A stretch of DNA of 44,569 bases from Mesorhizobium ventifaucium (GTDB taxonomy: Bacteria > Pseudomonadota > Alphaproteobacteria > Rhizobiales > Rhizobiaceae), in contig NZ_CAKXZS010000051.1 in assembly GCF_935822925.1 (NCBI RefSeq), forward strand, positions 1 to 44,569, in the 5' to 3' direction. Below are positions 15,277-25,900 of the stretch, one piece after another (the first letter of the stretch is position 1; every line of letters begins with the position of its first letter). Position numbers and translations under genes: made by a program. The notes below the pieces were generated by a model. That model searched no databases and was not told where the DNA came from. It saw only the letters and a list, made by a program, of their open reading frames with translations.

Positions 15277-16683
15277 ATGCGCTTGAGCAATCTGGGAACC
15301 GAGCAACTCCGCGAGAAGGATAGAAGCTTCGTCTTCCATCCTTCTACGCATCTGGCCAAGCACAGCCGAGGCGAGACGCCAAATAGGATTATGGCCGGTG
15401 CGGAAGGCGTCTATATCTGGGATACAGAAGGCCGAAGGAGCCTTGACGGTTTCGGAGGGCTCTACTGCGTCAACATGGGATATGGGTGCACGGAGATCGC
15501 AGAGGCCATTGCCAGGCAAGCACACGAATTGCCGTTCGCGCACGTCTATGCCAGCCAAGGTACGGAGCCAGTCGCCCTTCTGGCAGAGGCCGTGGTCGAA
15601 TATTTTGGTCAGAACATGCGACGGGTCTATTTCGGCCTCTCCGGTTCCGATGCCAACGAAACCAACATCAAGCTGGTCTGGTACTATAATAATATCCTCG
15701 GCCGCCCTGACAAGAAGAAGATCATCTCGCGAAATCGCGGCTATCACGGATCTGGGCTGGTCACCGGTAGCCTGACCGGCCTTCCCTTCTTTCACAATTT
15801 CTTCGACCTGCCTCTGGACTTGGTGCGCCATACGACGACGCCGCACCATTATAGGCAGGCGCATGACGGGGAAGGTGAGGAAGCGTTCTCCAGGCGCTGC
15901 GCTGACGAACTTGAAGCTCTTATCCTCGCTGAAGGCCCCCAGACAGTTGCAGCCTTTATCGGAGAGCCGGTACTTGGGACCGGCGGCATCGTTCCGCCTC
16001 CAAAGGGATACTGGACGGCTATTCAGGGGGTGCTCGACAAGTATGATATTCTTCTGATCGCCGACGAAGTGGTCTGCGGCTTCGCGCGAACCGGTGAGAA
16101 GTTCGGTTCTCACCTCTACGGCGTGCGGCCGGATTTCGTAACGATCGCCAAGGGCTTGAGTTCAGCCTACCTGCCCATCTCCGGGTCAATTATCGGCGAC
16201 CGCGTGTGGTCGGTCCTGGAACAAGGAACTGAGAAGCACGGCCCACTCGGCCACGGCTGGACGTATTCCGGTCACACGCTTTGCGCGGCGGCCGCGCTTG
16301 CCAATATCAAATTGCTAAAAGAAAAAAATATCCTGGAACATGTTCGGGATGTGGGACCGTACTGGCATGCCCGCATGAAAGCCGAACTGGAGGGACATCC
16401 GATTGTTGGCGAGGTTCGCGGCGTTGGCATTCTGTCCGCGGTAGAGCTGATGCGGGATCCTGAAGGGCGGATACCATTTGAACCTGCACTTCAGATCGGC
16501 GCGCGCGCCGCCGCTGCTCTGTTTGAGAATGGTATCATCGGCCGCGCTATGCCGCATGGCGATATTCTCGGCTATGCCCCACCTCTGATCATTACCCGAA
16601 AAGAGATCGACATCATCGTTGATGCGACCGCGAAATCGATCGATACGGTCTATCGCGAGCTTAAGGTCGAGGGCGCGATTTAA
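15277..16683 (+). CDS. Class III PLP-dependent aminotransferase
   Basis: A fold-type I omega-aminotransferase. FGLSGSDANETNIKL near residue 116 binds the cofactor phosphate, ISRNRGYHGS near 150 stacks on the pyridoxal ring, LLIADEVVCGFARTG near 259 carries the cofactor-binding Asp, and TIAKGLSSAYLPI near 290 carries the Schiff-base Lys. The start at ATG 15277 follows a strong GAGGAGAGGG; an upstream in-frame ATG at 15244 lacks one. The length of 468 residues is typical of beta-alanine/taurine/putrescine:pyruvate transaminases. Substrate is not predictable: it could make an amine or amino building block for the nearby NRPS-PKS or degrade an amine. It lies between the gene graveyard and 1.16 kb of gene-poor DNA. 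Confidence 0.88.
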   Translation: MRLSNLGTEQLREKDRSFVFHPSTHLAKHSRGETPNRIMAGAEGVYIWDTEGRRSLDGFGGLYCVNMGYGCTEIAEAIARQAHELPFAHVYASQGTEPVALLAEAVVEYFGQNMRRVYFGLSGSDANETNIKLVWYYNNILGRPDKKKIISRNRGYHGSGLVTGSLTGLPFFHNFFDLPLDLVRHTTTPHHYRQAHDGEGEEAFSRRCADELEALILAEGPQTVAAFIGEPVLGTGGIVPPPKGYWTAIQGVLDKYDILLIADEVVCGFARTGEKFGSHLYGVRPDFVTIAKGLSSAYLPISGSIIGDRVWSVLEQGTEKHGPLGHGWTYSGHTLCAAAALANIKLLKEKNILEHVRDVGPYWHARMKAELEGHPIVGEVRGVGILSAVELMRDPEGRIPFEPALQIGARAAAALFENGIIGRAMPHGDILGYAPPLIITRKEIDIIVDATAKSIDTVYRELKVEGAI

Positions 16684-17842
16684 TCGTCACGAAAGCCGGC
16701 AGATGTCGGCAGGAGGATGCTGCCGGCAGTGAGCCAAATCCCTAGGCACTGGCTTACGCTCAGCACACGATGGCGGTTGGTCGGACCGCGCGCACGGAGG
16801 ATGCAGCTGCCCGTGACCGCATTCACGGCAGTGAATGGAGCGTGCTTAGTGATGTGACAGAAGTAACGCTTCTGTCCTCGAATGGCATCCCCAACACCTC
16901 GCGCAAAAAACGCAAAACTGTTCGCGGTCCTGGCACATCTGTTCGCGATGTCCCTGTTCAAACAAGTGTCACGTCGAAGGTGCCGGGGGCTGCGTAATGT
17001 TATCGCACTCGCGCAGGTGAACTCGCGCACCCTCTGGATCACTGGCGCGGGCTCAGTTCCAGCGTCATTACACAGAATCATAGGGTCAAAATCGGTAATG
17101 CTACGACCAAACCGCTTTGTTCAGTGTGCTGCTTACCCCTCGGTGAACCAGGGTTGGACTGACGCCCGTGAGGGCAAGCCGTTGCGCAGAACGGTTGATG
17201 GGATTTGGTCATTCCGAGGCAGCATCTGGTCTTCGACCCAGACCCGATGGGACGGCATTATCGATTCTATTCAGGATTGAGGACCATGGCCGCCTGAGAA
17301 TCGGAATCAGCTTCAGCCGAAATGGGGCAGGAGAGGCGCAGCCCGAGGCTGTCGCGGTGCGCAGCCCAGCGGCAGATTGCTACACAGTACATGCTCCACG
17401 TTTTGGCGACTCTCGAGACAGATCTGTCTCTGGCATAAGGGCAGGCTACTGTAGTCCACGGATCCACAGCCTGCGCTATCGTTTCGCCGTCCAGACTGTG
17501 GGCGCTGTTGAACAAATCAAAGCCCAAGTCGGCGACGTGGATCCGCTGCCTGGCTGCGTCGCTCGCGCATCGCCGCCACCACCCGGCAGACCGCCTGCAC
17601 GAACTGCTGGCCTGATAGTGATACGCCCAAGGTGTGCCCTCAAGCACCAGTCACTGCCCTATCGGACTGGTACTGATTGCTTCAGTTATGGGAACAGATT
17701 CTTCGCATAAGTTTACGAAAGCTTTGCGAGTACAAATCGCTGATACTGGTAAGTTCACCGCAACGTCTCGGCCCTTGCGCGGCAAAAAAATCATGCCGAT
17801 TAACGGCTCGGACTGCACAATACGCAACGGAGTCAGCAGCCG
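16684..17842. other. Gene-poor interval between aminotransferase and ATP-grasp gene
   Basis: Open frames here (for example one of 132 codons at 16882-17280) show no recognisable domain and have protein-unlike composition. The GC-rich part at 17270-17640 looks like decayed mobile DNA, but I could not name it. The only clear structure is the hairpin at 16856-16876. Confidence 0.45.
16856..16876. promoter_or_regulatory. Perfect inverted repeat, 8-bp arms
   Basis: GACAGAAG and CTTCTGTC flank a five-base loop (TAACG). No T-run follows on either strand, so it could be an operator or a weak terminator for the aminotransferase, which ends 173 bases upstream. Confidence 0.35.
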
Positions 17843-19081
17843 ATGTCAAGAAGAGCGCTCATCCTGGTTGAAGGCCATCCAAGGGGCAACGGGTTGCGAT
17901 ACGTCCAAGCGGCCCGGCGCCTCGGCTTACATCCAATCACCCTGTCGAGTGATCCAACTCAGTACGATTACGTTGCGACGGAAAAGAGCGAGGCAATCCG
18001 GGTCGATACTGATAATCTCGATGCGCTGATCCGCGAATGTTCTCGGCTACTTGAAAGCTATGACATTGCTGGCATCACTGGCTTTGCGGGCGACGACGAG
18101 TCGGTCTCCGCGACAGTTGGCAAGCTCTGCCGGCATTTCGGTCTACCGGGACCGAACCCTTCGTCGATAGAACGATGCTGTGACAAATTCATCCAACATC
18201 AGCTCCTTGCGAAGGCCGGCCTCCCCATACCTGCTTACCGCTTGGCAACGAATGCGACGGACGTAGAAAGCGCTGCGGCTGAGATCGGGCTACCGGTGAT
18301 TCTTAAGCCTGTCGTAGGCAGCGGCAGCAGTGGTGTCCGCTTGTGCCGCGATGTCGAGGAGCTAGCCGAACACACGAGGTACCTTGTGGGCAGGAAGCAT
18401 ATATCGCGTTCTTCCCCAGGCATACTCGTAGAAGAATTCGCGCAAGGCCCGTATTTTATCGCGCATATAATGGGAGCTGAGGTCATCGGGATTGAAGCGG
18501 GCGACTCGGGCCCCCTACCGCATTTCGTATTCTGTGAGAGCAGCTTTCCGGCGCAGCTGAGTCATGGCGAGTATATGCGAGTTGCGGATGCTTCGCTGAG
18601 CTGTCTGCAAGCTCTCGGCCTTGGCTGGGGGCCAGCCTGCATTGAATTTCGATGGACGAAGCGTGGCCCAGTCGTAATCGAAGTCAATCCCCGCCTCGCT
18701 GGCGCGCCCAGCCCTCAACTGGTTGAGCTTGCTTATGGCGTCGACCTCATCGGCGGACACGTGAAGCTTGCCATCGGCGAGGAATGTAATTTGCGCAGAA
18801 AGCATTTGCAGACTGCGGCCGCGCAGTTCCTAATACCTGATCGCGATGGCCTGCTCGATCGCATAGATGGTGGCAGTCAGGCGGGCGCTCTACCAGGTGT
18901 TGCCGAGGTTAGGTTGTATGTTGAACCCAAGACGCCGATCGTCAGGAAAGGTGATTACCGAGACTGGCTCGGACATGTCATCGCCGCTTCGCCCGACCTG
19001 GCTCAGACCAAGGCCATACTTCAGCGGGCCGTTGACTTGATCGATTTGTCGATCGCTCCATTTTCGGCGGTTGGCGAATAG
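17843..19081 (+). CDS. ATP-grasp carboxylate-amine ligase
   Basis: An ATP-grasp enzyme, which activates a carboxylate as an acyl phosphate and joins it to an amine or thiol. After a Rossmann-like N-terminal third (residues 1-100), CDKFIQHQLLAKAGLPIPAY near 113-132 opens the ATP-grasp domain. LPVILKPVVGSGSSGVRLC near 150 carries the ATP-binding Lys and glycine loop. CIEFRWTKRGPVVIEVNPRL near 265-284 carries the Mg ligands Glu and Asn, and LAYGVDLIGGHVKLAIGE follows. The length of 412 residues fits L-amino-acid ligases and related biosynthetic enzymes. A GGAG lies about 11 bases before the ATG. Upstream of the NRPS-PKS on the same strand, it may make an amide or peptide bond in the same product. 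That role is inferred. Confidence 0.87.
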   Translation: MSRRALILVEGHPRGNGLRYVQAARRLGLHPITLSSDPTQYDYVATEKSEAIRVDTDNLDALIRECSRLLESYDIAGITGFAGDDESVSATVGKLCRHFGLPGPNPSSIERCCDKFIQHQLLAKAGLPIPAYRLATNATDVESAAAEIGLPVILKPVVGSGSSGVRLCRDVEELAEHTRYLVGRKHISRSSPGILVEEFAQGPYFIAHIMGAEVIGIEAGDSGPLPHFVFCESSFPAQLSHGEYMRVADASLSCLQALGLGWGPACIEFRWTKRGPVVIEVNPRLAGAPSPQLVELAYGVDLIGGHVKLAIGEECNLRRKHLQTAAAQFLIPDRDGLLDRIDGGSQAGALPGVAEVRLYVEPKTPIVRKGDYRDWLGHVIAASPDLAQTKAILQRAVDLIDLSIAPFSAVGE

Positions 19082-19964
19082 AAACACTACCTGCTCTCCG
19101 TGCCGGGAGCGCGGGTTCGGGAGATAAGAGGCGGTAGTGGTCAGCATTATGAGAAGAGGCAGGTCTAAGCAGATGTGGAAAAGGGCCTACTGTCGGCTTG
19201 GCTGAAGTTAAGAATACTGGCAGCAGAAGCCCCACCCTTAAGGAGTTGCAGGCTGAGGACGCTCGGCTATGACGCGTCCTCTTTCTGTTGGGGTATTCGC
19301 TCGGGATTGGAAGGCCTTCGGCAAAGAAAACTGCAGTCCTCGGGGCTGTAGGACATTGGTGCCACTGGCTTCGGGCCGGGCGAAGCGTTCTAGTTCGCCT
19401 GGTCCGAGGGGTGGGCGATCATCGGCAACCAGCGCGCCTGTTCCACAGAGGGGGAATGATCGAATGACCAAGGCCGGCGCGTAAGTCATTGCGGTCGGCA
19501 AAATAGACCGAACAACTGAGTAGGGCGGGGTTAGAAATCCATTTGATAGTACAAGTGTAGAGAAAAATGCATGAATAATCATTTAAATGTAGCTTTTGTA
19601 AAATATATGCTTTGAAGAATTAAAATAATTTTACAAATTGCTGGTCAGACAATCGAGAAATCGCTGCTATAGATAGTGCATGAAGGTTTATCATGGCTGT
19701 GGAAGGTCTGATCCGACCGCGGAGGAGCGCTGCATTCGAGCATTGATGTGGGACCGACGTCGACTCCACGAAGAATGCCCCGCTACTTTGTCGAGCGCTG
19801 CCACCCACATCAAGCGCCTGACTTCGACGCTGCATACGAATTCGGACGCCTCATGGTCACAGTGATGCGGGAATAAGCCGGCCGACCAAATAGAGAGTAT
19901 ATCAAGGTTAGCCTTCCATGTGAGACGAATGCGTCGAGATGAATAGAAGCGGAGTAGTTAGTAA
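19082..19964. other. Gene-free leader of the NRPS-PKS with an AT-rich island
   Basis: Nothing protein-like is convincing here. From about 19530 to 19680 the DNA turns sharply AT-rich and contains short palindromes (CATTTAAATG, AAAATAATTTT). Such AT-rich DNA upstream of a large biosynthetic gene is a natural place for its promoter and for silencing by H-NS/MucR-like proteins. No sigma-70 hexamers could be assigned with confidence. Confidence 0.4.
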
Positions 19965-22900
19965 ATGGAACATGTTCTTGGTGAAGCCGAAGCAATGCTT
20001 AGTGTCATAAAGAATTCACTTGAGCCGTCATATCGGATAATTTGCTTCCCTCACGGAGGAGGTAGCGTCCAGTCGTTCCGTACTTGGTCGGACTTTTTCC
20101 CCGATGAGGTTGAGCTTATTTGTCTGGATCTTCCCGGGCGCGGCAAACGGGCAGCGGAGGCCGCTATCCGCAGCATGGACGTACTAGTACCCATGGTCAC
20201 TGAGGCGCTCCGGAAGTACAGCGACCGGCCTTTTGTTTTCTTTGGTCATAGTGTAGGTGCCCTCGTATCTTACGAGATCGCCCGCTCCCTGGAGAAGGCC
20301 GGTCTGCCATCTCCCTTCCATGTTATCGTGTCGGCTCACCCGTCGGCGGATGTGCCGGCGGATGAACCGCCCATGTATATATACAGGGATGACAAGTTAA
20401 CCGATGTGGTCCGTAGCCTCGGTTTGGTCCCCAAGGAGGCGCTGGCAAATGAGGAACTGCTACATAACTTCATCTTGCCTCCGATGCGCGCCGACTTCGA
20501 ACTGGCGGAGACCTACGATCGAAACCTACCAACGCCTCTCCGCGCGGCAATCACCGCAATGGGGGGAGTTCAAGACGAAACGATCAATGCCGATGACCTA
20601 GACGAATGGCGTCGGCTTACGACGTCGCGCTTCGCCCGGATTATGTTTGATAGCGATCATTTTTACACCCATTCTATGACGTCGGATGTGGTGTCTACCC
20701 TCCTGCGTGAGGTTGGGGAAGTAAAGGCACAACTCCCTCATTCCATTCGAATTGGCGAGGCGCTACCTTATCCCGAACTAACCCTGCATGAACGATTCCG
20801 TAAGCAAGCGGCCCTCAATCCGGACGCCCCTGCCGTCGTCTCAGAGACTGGGATATTAACCTACCGTGAGCTCGACGACCAAAGCGAGATTCTATCTAGA
20901 CACTTACTCAGACATAATCAGAGCCGAGGTTCGCACGTCGGTATCCTAATGGATACGTCACCCGAATACGCTGTCGCGCTGTTCGGTATTCTTAAGACAG
21001 GGGCGGCCTACGTCGTTCTTGAGAAAGCTCAGCCCGTTGCGGCGCTAAAGCGGATGCTTAAGAAGGCATCAATTGAAATCGTCGTCACCAACAACCGTTT
21101 CGCAGCTAACCTTCCGCCTAACTGGTCAGGTCTTGCGCTGTCGCTCGACAAAGGTTGGGAAGCGCAACTCGGCAAAGCAATTTCGCCAAATCCCCAAACT
21201 GTGGATCTCGATGCGCCGGCCCAGATTGTATTTTCGTCCGGCACGACTGGTGAACCGAAAGGGATCGTCTGCCCCCACCGAAGCGCGATATGCTCCTATC
21301 AATGGCGCTATCAGGCGCTGCCGTATGCGCCTGATGAGCGCGAGGCGGTTAATATCTTCCTCGTCTGGGAGATAATGCGGCCAATCCTCGCCGGGATGCC
21401 AGCCTACCTGATACCAGACGACGTTATTTACGATCCGCACCAACTCGTCGAGTACCTGAAACGAAATCGAATTTCCAGAATATTGCTAACTCCTTCACTG
21501 CTCGATGTTATTATCAGCAGCGGCCTCGTCGACTTCCCCTCCCGCCTTCCGGATCTCCGATTGATCTTCCTATCAGGCGAGGTTCTAACATCTGCGTTGC
21601 TTGCGCGTGTGAAGGATGCGCTACCGCACATCAAAATTGTCAATCACTACGGCGTAGCGGAGACACATGACGTCACGCATATTGATTTGAGCGAGATCGA
21701 TCCTGCAACAACACAAAAGGTCGTACCTGTCGGTCCACCTCAGTACAACGTCAGTGTCTATGTCCTCGGAGAGCAGCGCGATCCCGCACCGCTGGGCTTC
21801 TTGGGCGAGATCTTCGTCGGCGGCGATGCAGTGGGTCATGGATATCTCAACAGCCCGGAGATGACACGGGAAAGGTTCCTTCCCGACCCGTTTCGCGCTG
21901 ATGGCACAATGTTCCGCACTGGCGACATCGGCCGCATGCTGCCCGGCGGCCACTTGGAAATTATTGGGCGCTGCGCTTTTATGGTGAAGATCCGAGGTTA
22001 TAGCGTCGTCCTCGGGTCTGTAGAAGCTGCTTTGCTTCGGTACTCCGCCGTCTGCTCCGCCGCCGTAGTGCCGGAACTCGACCCTACCACCGGCCAGCCT
22101 GATCGATTGATCGCCTATGTAGTCTTGCGAAATGGGGCCAACGGCTGGGAGGCCGCTTTGCGGGCGCATTTGAAGTCTGAGCTGCCACACTACGCCGTGC
22201 CAGCGGACTTCGTCGCCGTTACCGAATTGCCGATTGCGGGCAATGGGAAACTTGATCGTTCTCGCCTCCGCGAGCTCGCAGAAGAGACGTGCACTCCAGG
22301 CACAGGTGCCGAAGAGGTCGAATCGGCACTTCGCGCAGCTTGGCACGACCTCCTTCAGGCTGAGGTTGCTGATCCGGGCGACAATTTTTTCGATTGCGGC
22401 GGACACTCCCTTTTGGCCGCCCGCCTCAGCACGCAGCTTCGTGAGAGTCTGAAGGTGGAGCTCCGCGTGGTGGAAGTGTTCCTCAATCCGACTTTCAAAG
22501 AGCTCGCGGCTCTTCTCCGCAAGCGTCGGGGCGAGCAGGAGCACCCTCAAAAACGGAAGCTCCCCAGAACACTGCCAACCTCGGCGGCGAGGGCGCACAC
22601 CACGGCGTTCGACGGGCGGCGCGGTCCCGGGATGGACATTGCGGTGATTGGTATGGCCGCGCGTTTCCCCGGCGCGGATACCGTCAATGCGCTCTGGGAG
22701 AACCTCTGCCAAGGCGTCTGCTCGATTGCCGCGCTCTCCGAGCAGGAACTCAAGGCCCGGGGCATTCCGGAGGCTGTGCTGAAGCGCTCCGATTATGTGC
22801 GCGTGGGCGCACATCTCAAAGATGTGGACCTTTTCGATCCGGATTTCTGGAAGCTCTCAAGGCGTGATGCAACGCTGATGGACCCGCAGCATCGCCTCTT

Positions 22901-25900
22901 CCTCGAATGCTGCTGGAAGGCGCTCGAGTCGGCCGGATATTCGCCAACCCAGCATGAGGGCCGGACTGGGGTGTTCGCAGGTTCATTCCTCCCCCTCTAT
23001 CTAATACACCATTTGAAGGGGGGCGGCCTTACCAATCCCACGAACGCCCCGCTCGCTTTCCTGACGGAGCTCGGCAACGACAAGGACTATCTTGCCTCGC
23101 GCGTGTCCTACATGCTGGACCTCAGCGGCCCAAGTATTGCGGTACAAACGTCATGCTCAACTGGACTAGTGGCGATCGCGGTTGCGGCTCAGTCGCTAGC
23201 GGGTGGCTATTGCGACATGGCGCTCGCAGGCGCGGCGAGCATCACCTTCCCGCAAGCCGGGTATCAGTACGTCAAGGACTTCATCAATTCTTCGGACGGT
23301 GTTTGCCGGACCTTTGATGCCGATGCTAATGGGACAGTGCTTGGGGATGGGGTAGGGGTCGTCGTTCTCAAGCGCCTGGAAGATGCGCTTGCGGCGGGCG
23401 ACCCGATCCACGCAGTGGTAAAAGGATGTGCCATCAACAACGATGGTCGCGCCAAATCGTCTTTCTCGGCGCCTAGCGCGCGAGGCCAAGCCGCTGTTGT
23501 GCGCCAGGCGCTTGCCTCCGCGGCACTCGGCCCTGAAGACGTGGAATACATTGAAACTCATGGCACTGGCACCAAGGTCGGCGACCCGATCGAGGTCCGC
23601 GCGCTGGCAGAGGCTTATGGAGGACGACAGGAAAAGGGCAACACCTGTGCGCTCGGGTCAATTAAACCGAACATCGGCCATGCCAACATAGCCGCAGGAG
23701 TCGCAAGCTTTATCAAGACAGTTCTCACCCTTCAGCATGGAGTAATCCCCCCGACCATCAACATCAATCGGCTGAACGAAGATCTGGGCCTGGAAGACAC
23801 CCCCTTCTTCGTCAATGAGCAGCTTAGACCCTGGCCACGTCCGCAAGGAGGACCACGAACTGCCGGAGTCACCGGGCTCGGTATCGGTGGGACCAACTGC
23901 CATGTCGTGCTGCAGGAATGGGATCGCGACAGCGCAAGGGCTTGGCCTGGATCGGTCGCGCGAGGATCTCACGCTCTTTGCCTATCTGCAAAGACACCGG
24001 CGGCGCTAACCCGGGCCTGCCGGGATCTAGCCGCCTTCCTGCGGCGTCACCGCGAAGTCGATCTCGGTGACGTCGCCCACACGTTACGCGTGGCAAGATG
24101 CCAATTCGATCATCGAGCCGTCGTTGTGGCGCGCAACTTGGACATAGCCATCGCGAAGTTAGAAGAAGAGGTGGATCGTGCGGCTGACAGAACCCATTCG
24201 AGGCCGTCGATTGGATTCTTGCTGCCCGGTTGCGGAGTGCAGCATCCACGAATGTTCAAGGATCTGTTTGATCACGTACCGACCTTTCGCGATGCTTTTC
24301 TGGTTTGTGCGGAAACTAGTCGCAAGGTTCTGGATCGTGACCTGGAGACGGTCATGTTTGGGGACGACGACGTATACGCGACCGCTTCCTTCGAAGAAAC
24401 CAGTGTAATGACCTTCTCCGTACAATACGCCATGGCGCATTTGCTAGAAACGTTCGGGGTGCGTCCCAATTATCTCTTGGGACACAGCATGAGCGAATAC
24501 GTCGTGGCCACCCTGGCGGGCATTCTGAAAGTGGAAGATGCCGTTGGGCTCACAGTCGCTCGTAACCGCGCAATGGCGAAGCTTGGTGTCGACGGTGCGA
24601 TGCTTGCGGCCGGATGCGGCCTCGATGAGGCTGAGCGTATCCTCACTGAAGACGCTTGGCGTGATCGAGCTGAAGCTGGCGAGATAAGCGTTGGGATCGT
24701 GAACTCAAATACAAGCGTTGTGTTCACTGGGAAGCGAGAACTTCTCGAAGGGCTTCACGGGAGGCTGGAACAAGAAAGGATTCCAAACCACGTCATTGAT
24801 ACAGCTGGCGTCCCAAGTCATTCTCCCCTGATGAAACCAGCGGCTGATATCGTCGACGCACAGGTCCGCATCCTCGACAAGCGATTGCCAAATGTCGCGA
24901 TTGCTCTGAATTCAGGATCTCTGCATGGTGCGAATGTGCCATTACCGGAGAGCCACTGGAGTAGGCAAGCAACTGAGATTATCCGTTTCGATCTCGCTCT
25001 CGATGCCGTGTTAGCGGCCGGCGTGACTGCACTTGTTGAGCTTGGCCCCTCGCGCAGTCTGGCGCGTTTCGCACTCGGAGCGATCGATCCAGGAGATCGT
25101 AAGGTTGGAATTCCCGCGATTGTGCCAGCCGCGTGCGGCGAGAACGACGGAGAGTTCACAGGCCGCCATGTCCTTCTTGAGTGCCTCGGAGCGCTCTGGA
25201 ACGCGGGTGTTGCTGTGGATTGGAAGCGGGCCAGTGATCAATTGGAACCGTTCGGGACTCGCAAGCGACTTTCCCTCCCAACGTACTCGTTTGACGGTCA
25301 TCGTTGCTGGCCGGAGGATCAGCCTGTGAGTGCGCCGTCTCCGAGGCAGCTCGGGGAGCGAGAACGGCACGGGCGGACAGTGTTCACCTATGCGCAAAGT
25401 TGGATAGAGAAAATGCTTCCCCTCACGGCTTCCGGTGGCGCAAGTAAAAAGGAGCTACGTTGGTTGCTGCTCGCCGATAGGCCGTTTGGTGAGGCGGAGC
25501 ACGCGGGAGGCGCGCTGGCAAATAGCATAACACGGCAGTTGGAGGATGCGGGTCATGAAGTTGTCCGTGTCTGCCGACAAGCCAAGTCTTCAAATTCGCC
25601 CCTGGAAATCGAGGGGTCTACAATTTTTATCGATCCCACCCGAGAGGGGCTGAAGGCCCTCTTCGACGCCGAGATGGTGTCGGAGCGTCCCGTTGACCGC
25701 ATTCTCTGTCTCTGGCACCTGAGCCGCACCACGGACGCATGCACAGATCCAGGTACGCCCCAGACTCACCTTTTTCAGAGCTATGATGCTATACTTGAAT
25801 TGGCTCGAGCCCTTTCCACACTGGCGCTCCAGACTCCGCTCGACCTCTGGATCGTTGGGGACCGGAGCGTTCAGGTCGACGAGGAACCTGTAGATTCCGA

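Noticed and set aside
16882..17710. Open frames of 132 and 180 codons between the aminotransferase and ATP-grasp genes
   Set aside because: Composition rich in Arg, Ser and Pro, no domain, no ribosome site; typical of chance frames in GC-rich DNA.
19190..19270. Frame reading LKELQAEDARL, faintly like the helper protein of IS3 elements
   Set aside because: Only about ten residues match and the flanks do not support an insertion sequence.
21621..22814. Long minus-strand open frame (397 codons) inside the NRPS-PKS gene
   Set aside because: It is antisense to the adenylation, carrier and early ketosynthase coding sequence, has no domain, and is explained by the codon pattern of the GC-rich plus strand.
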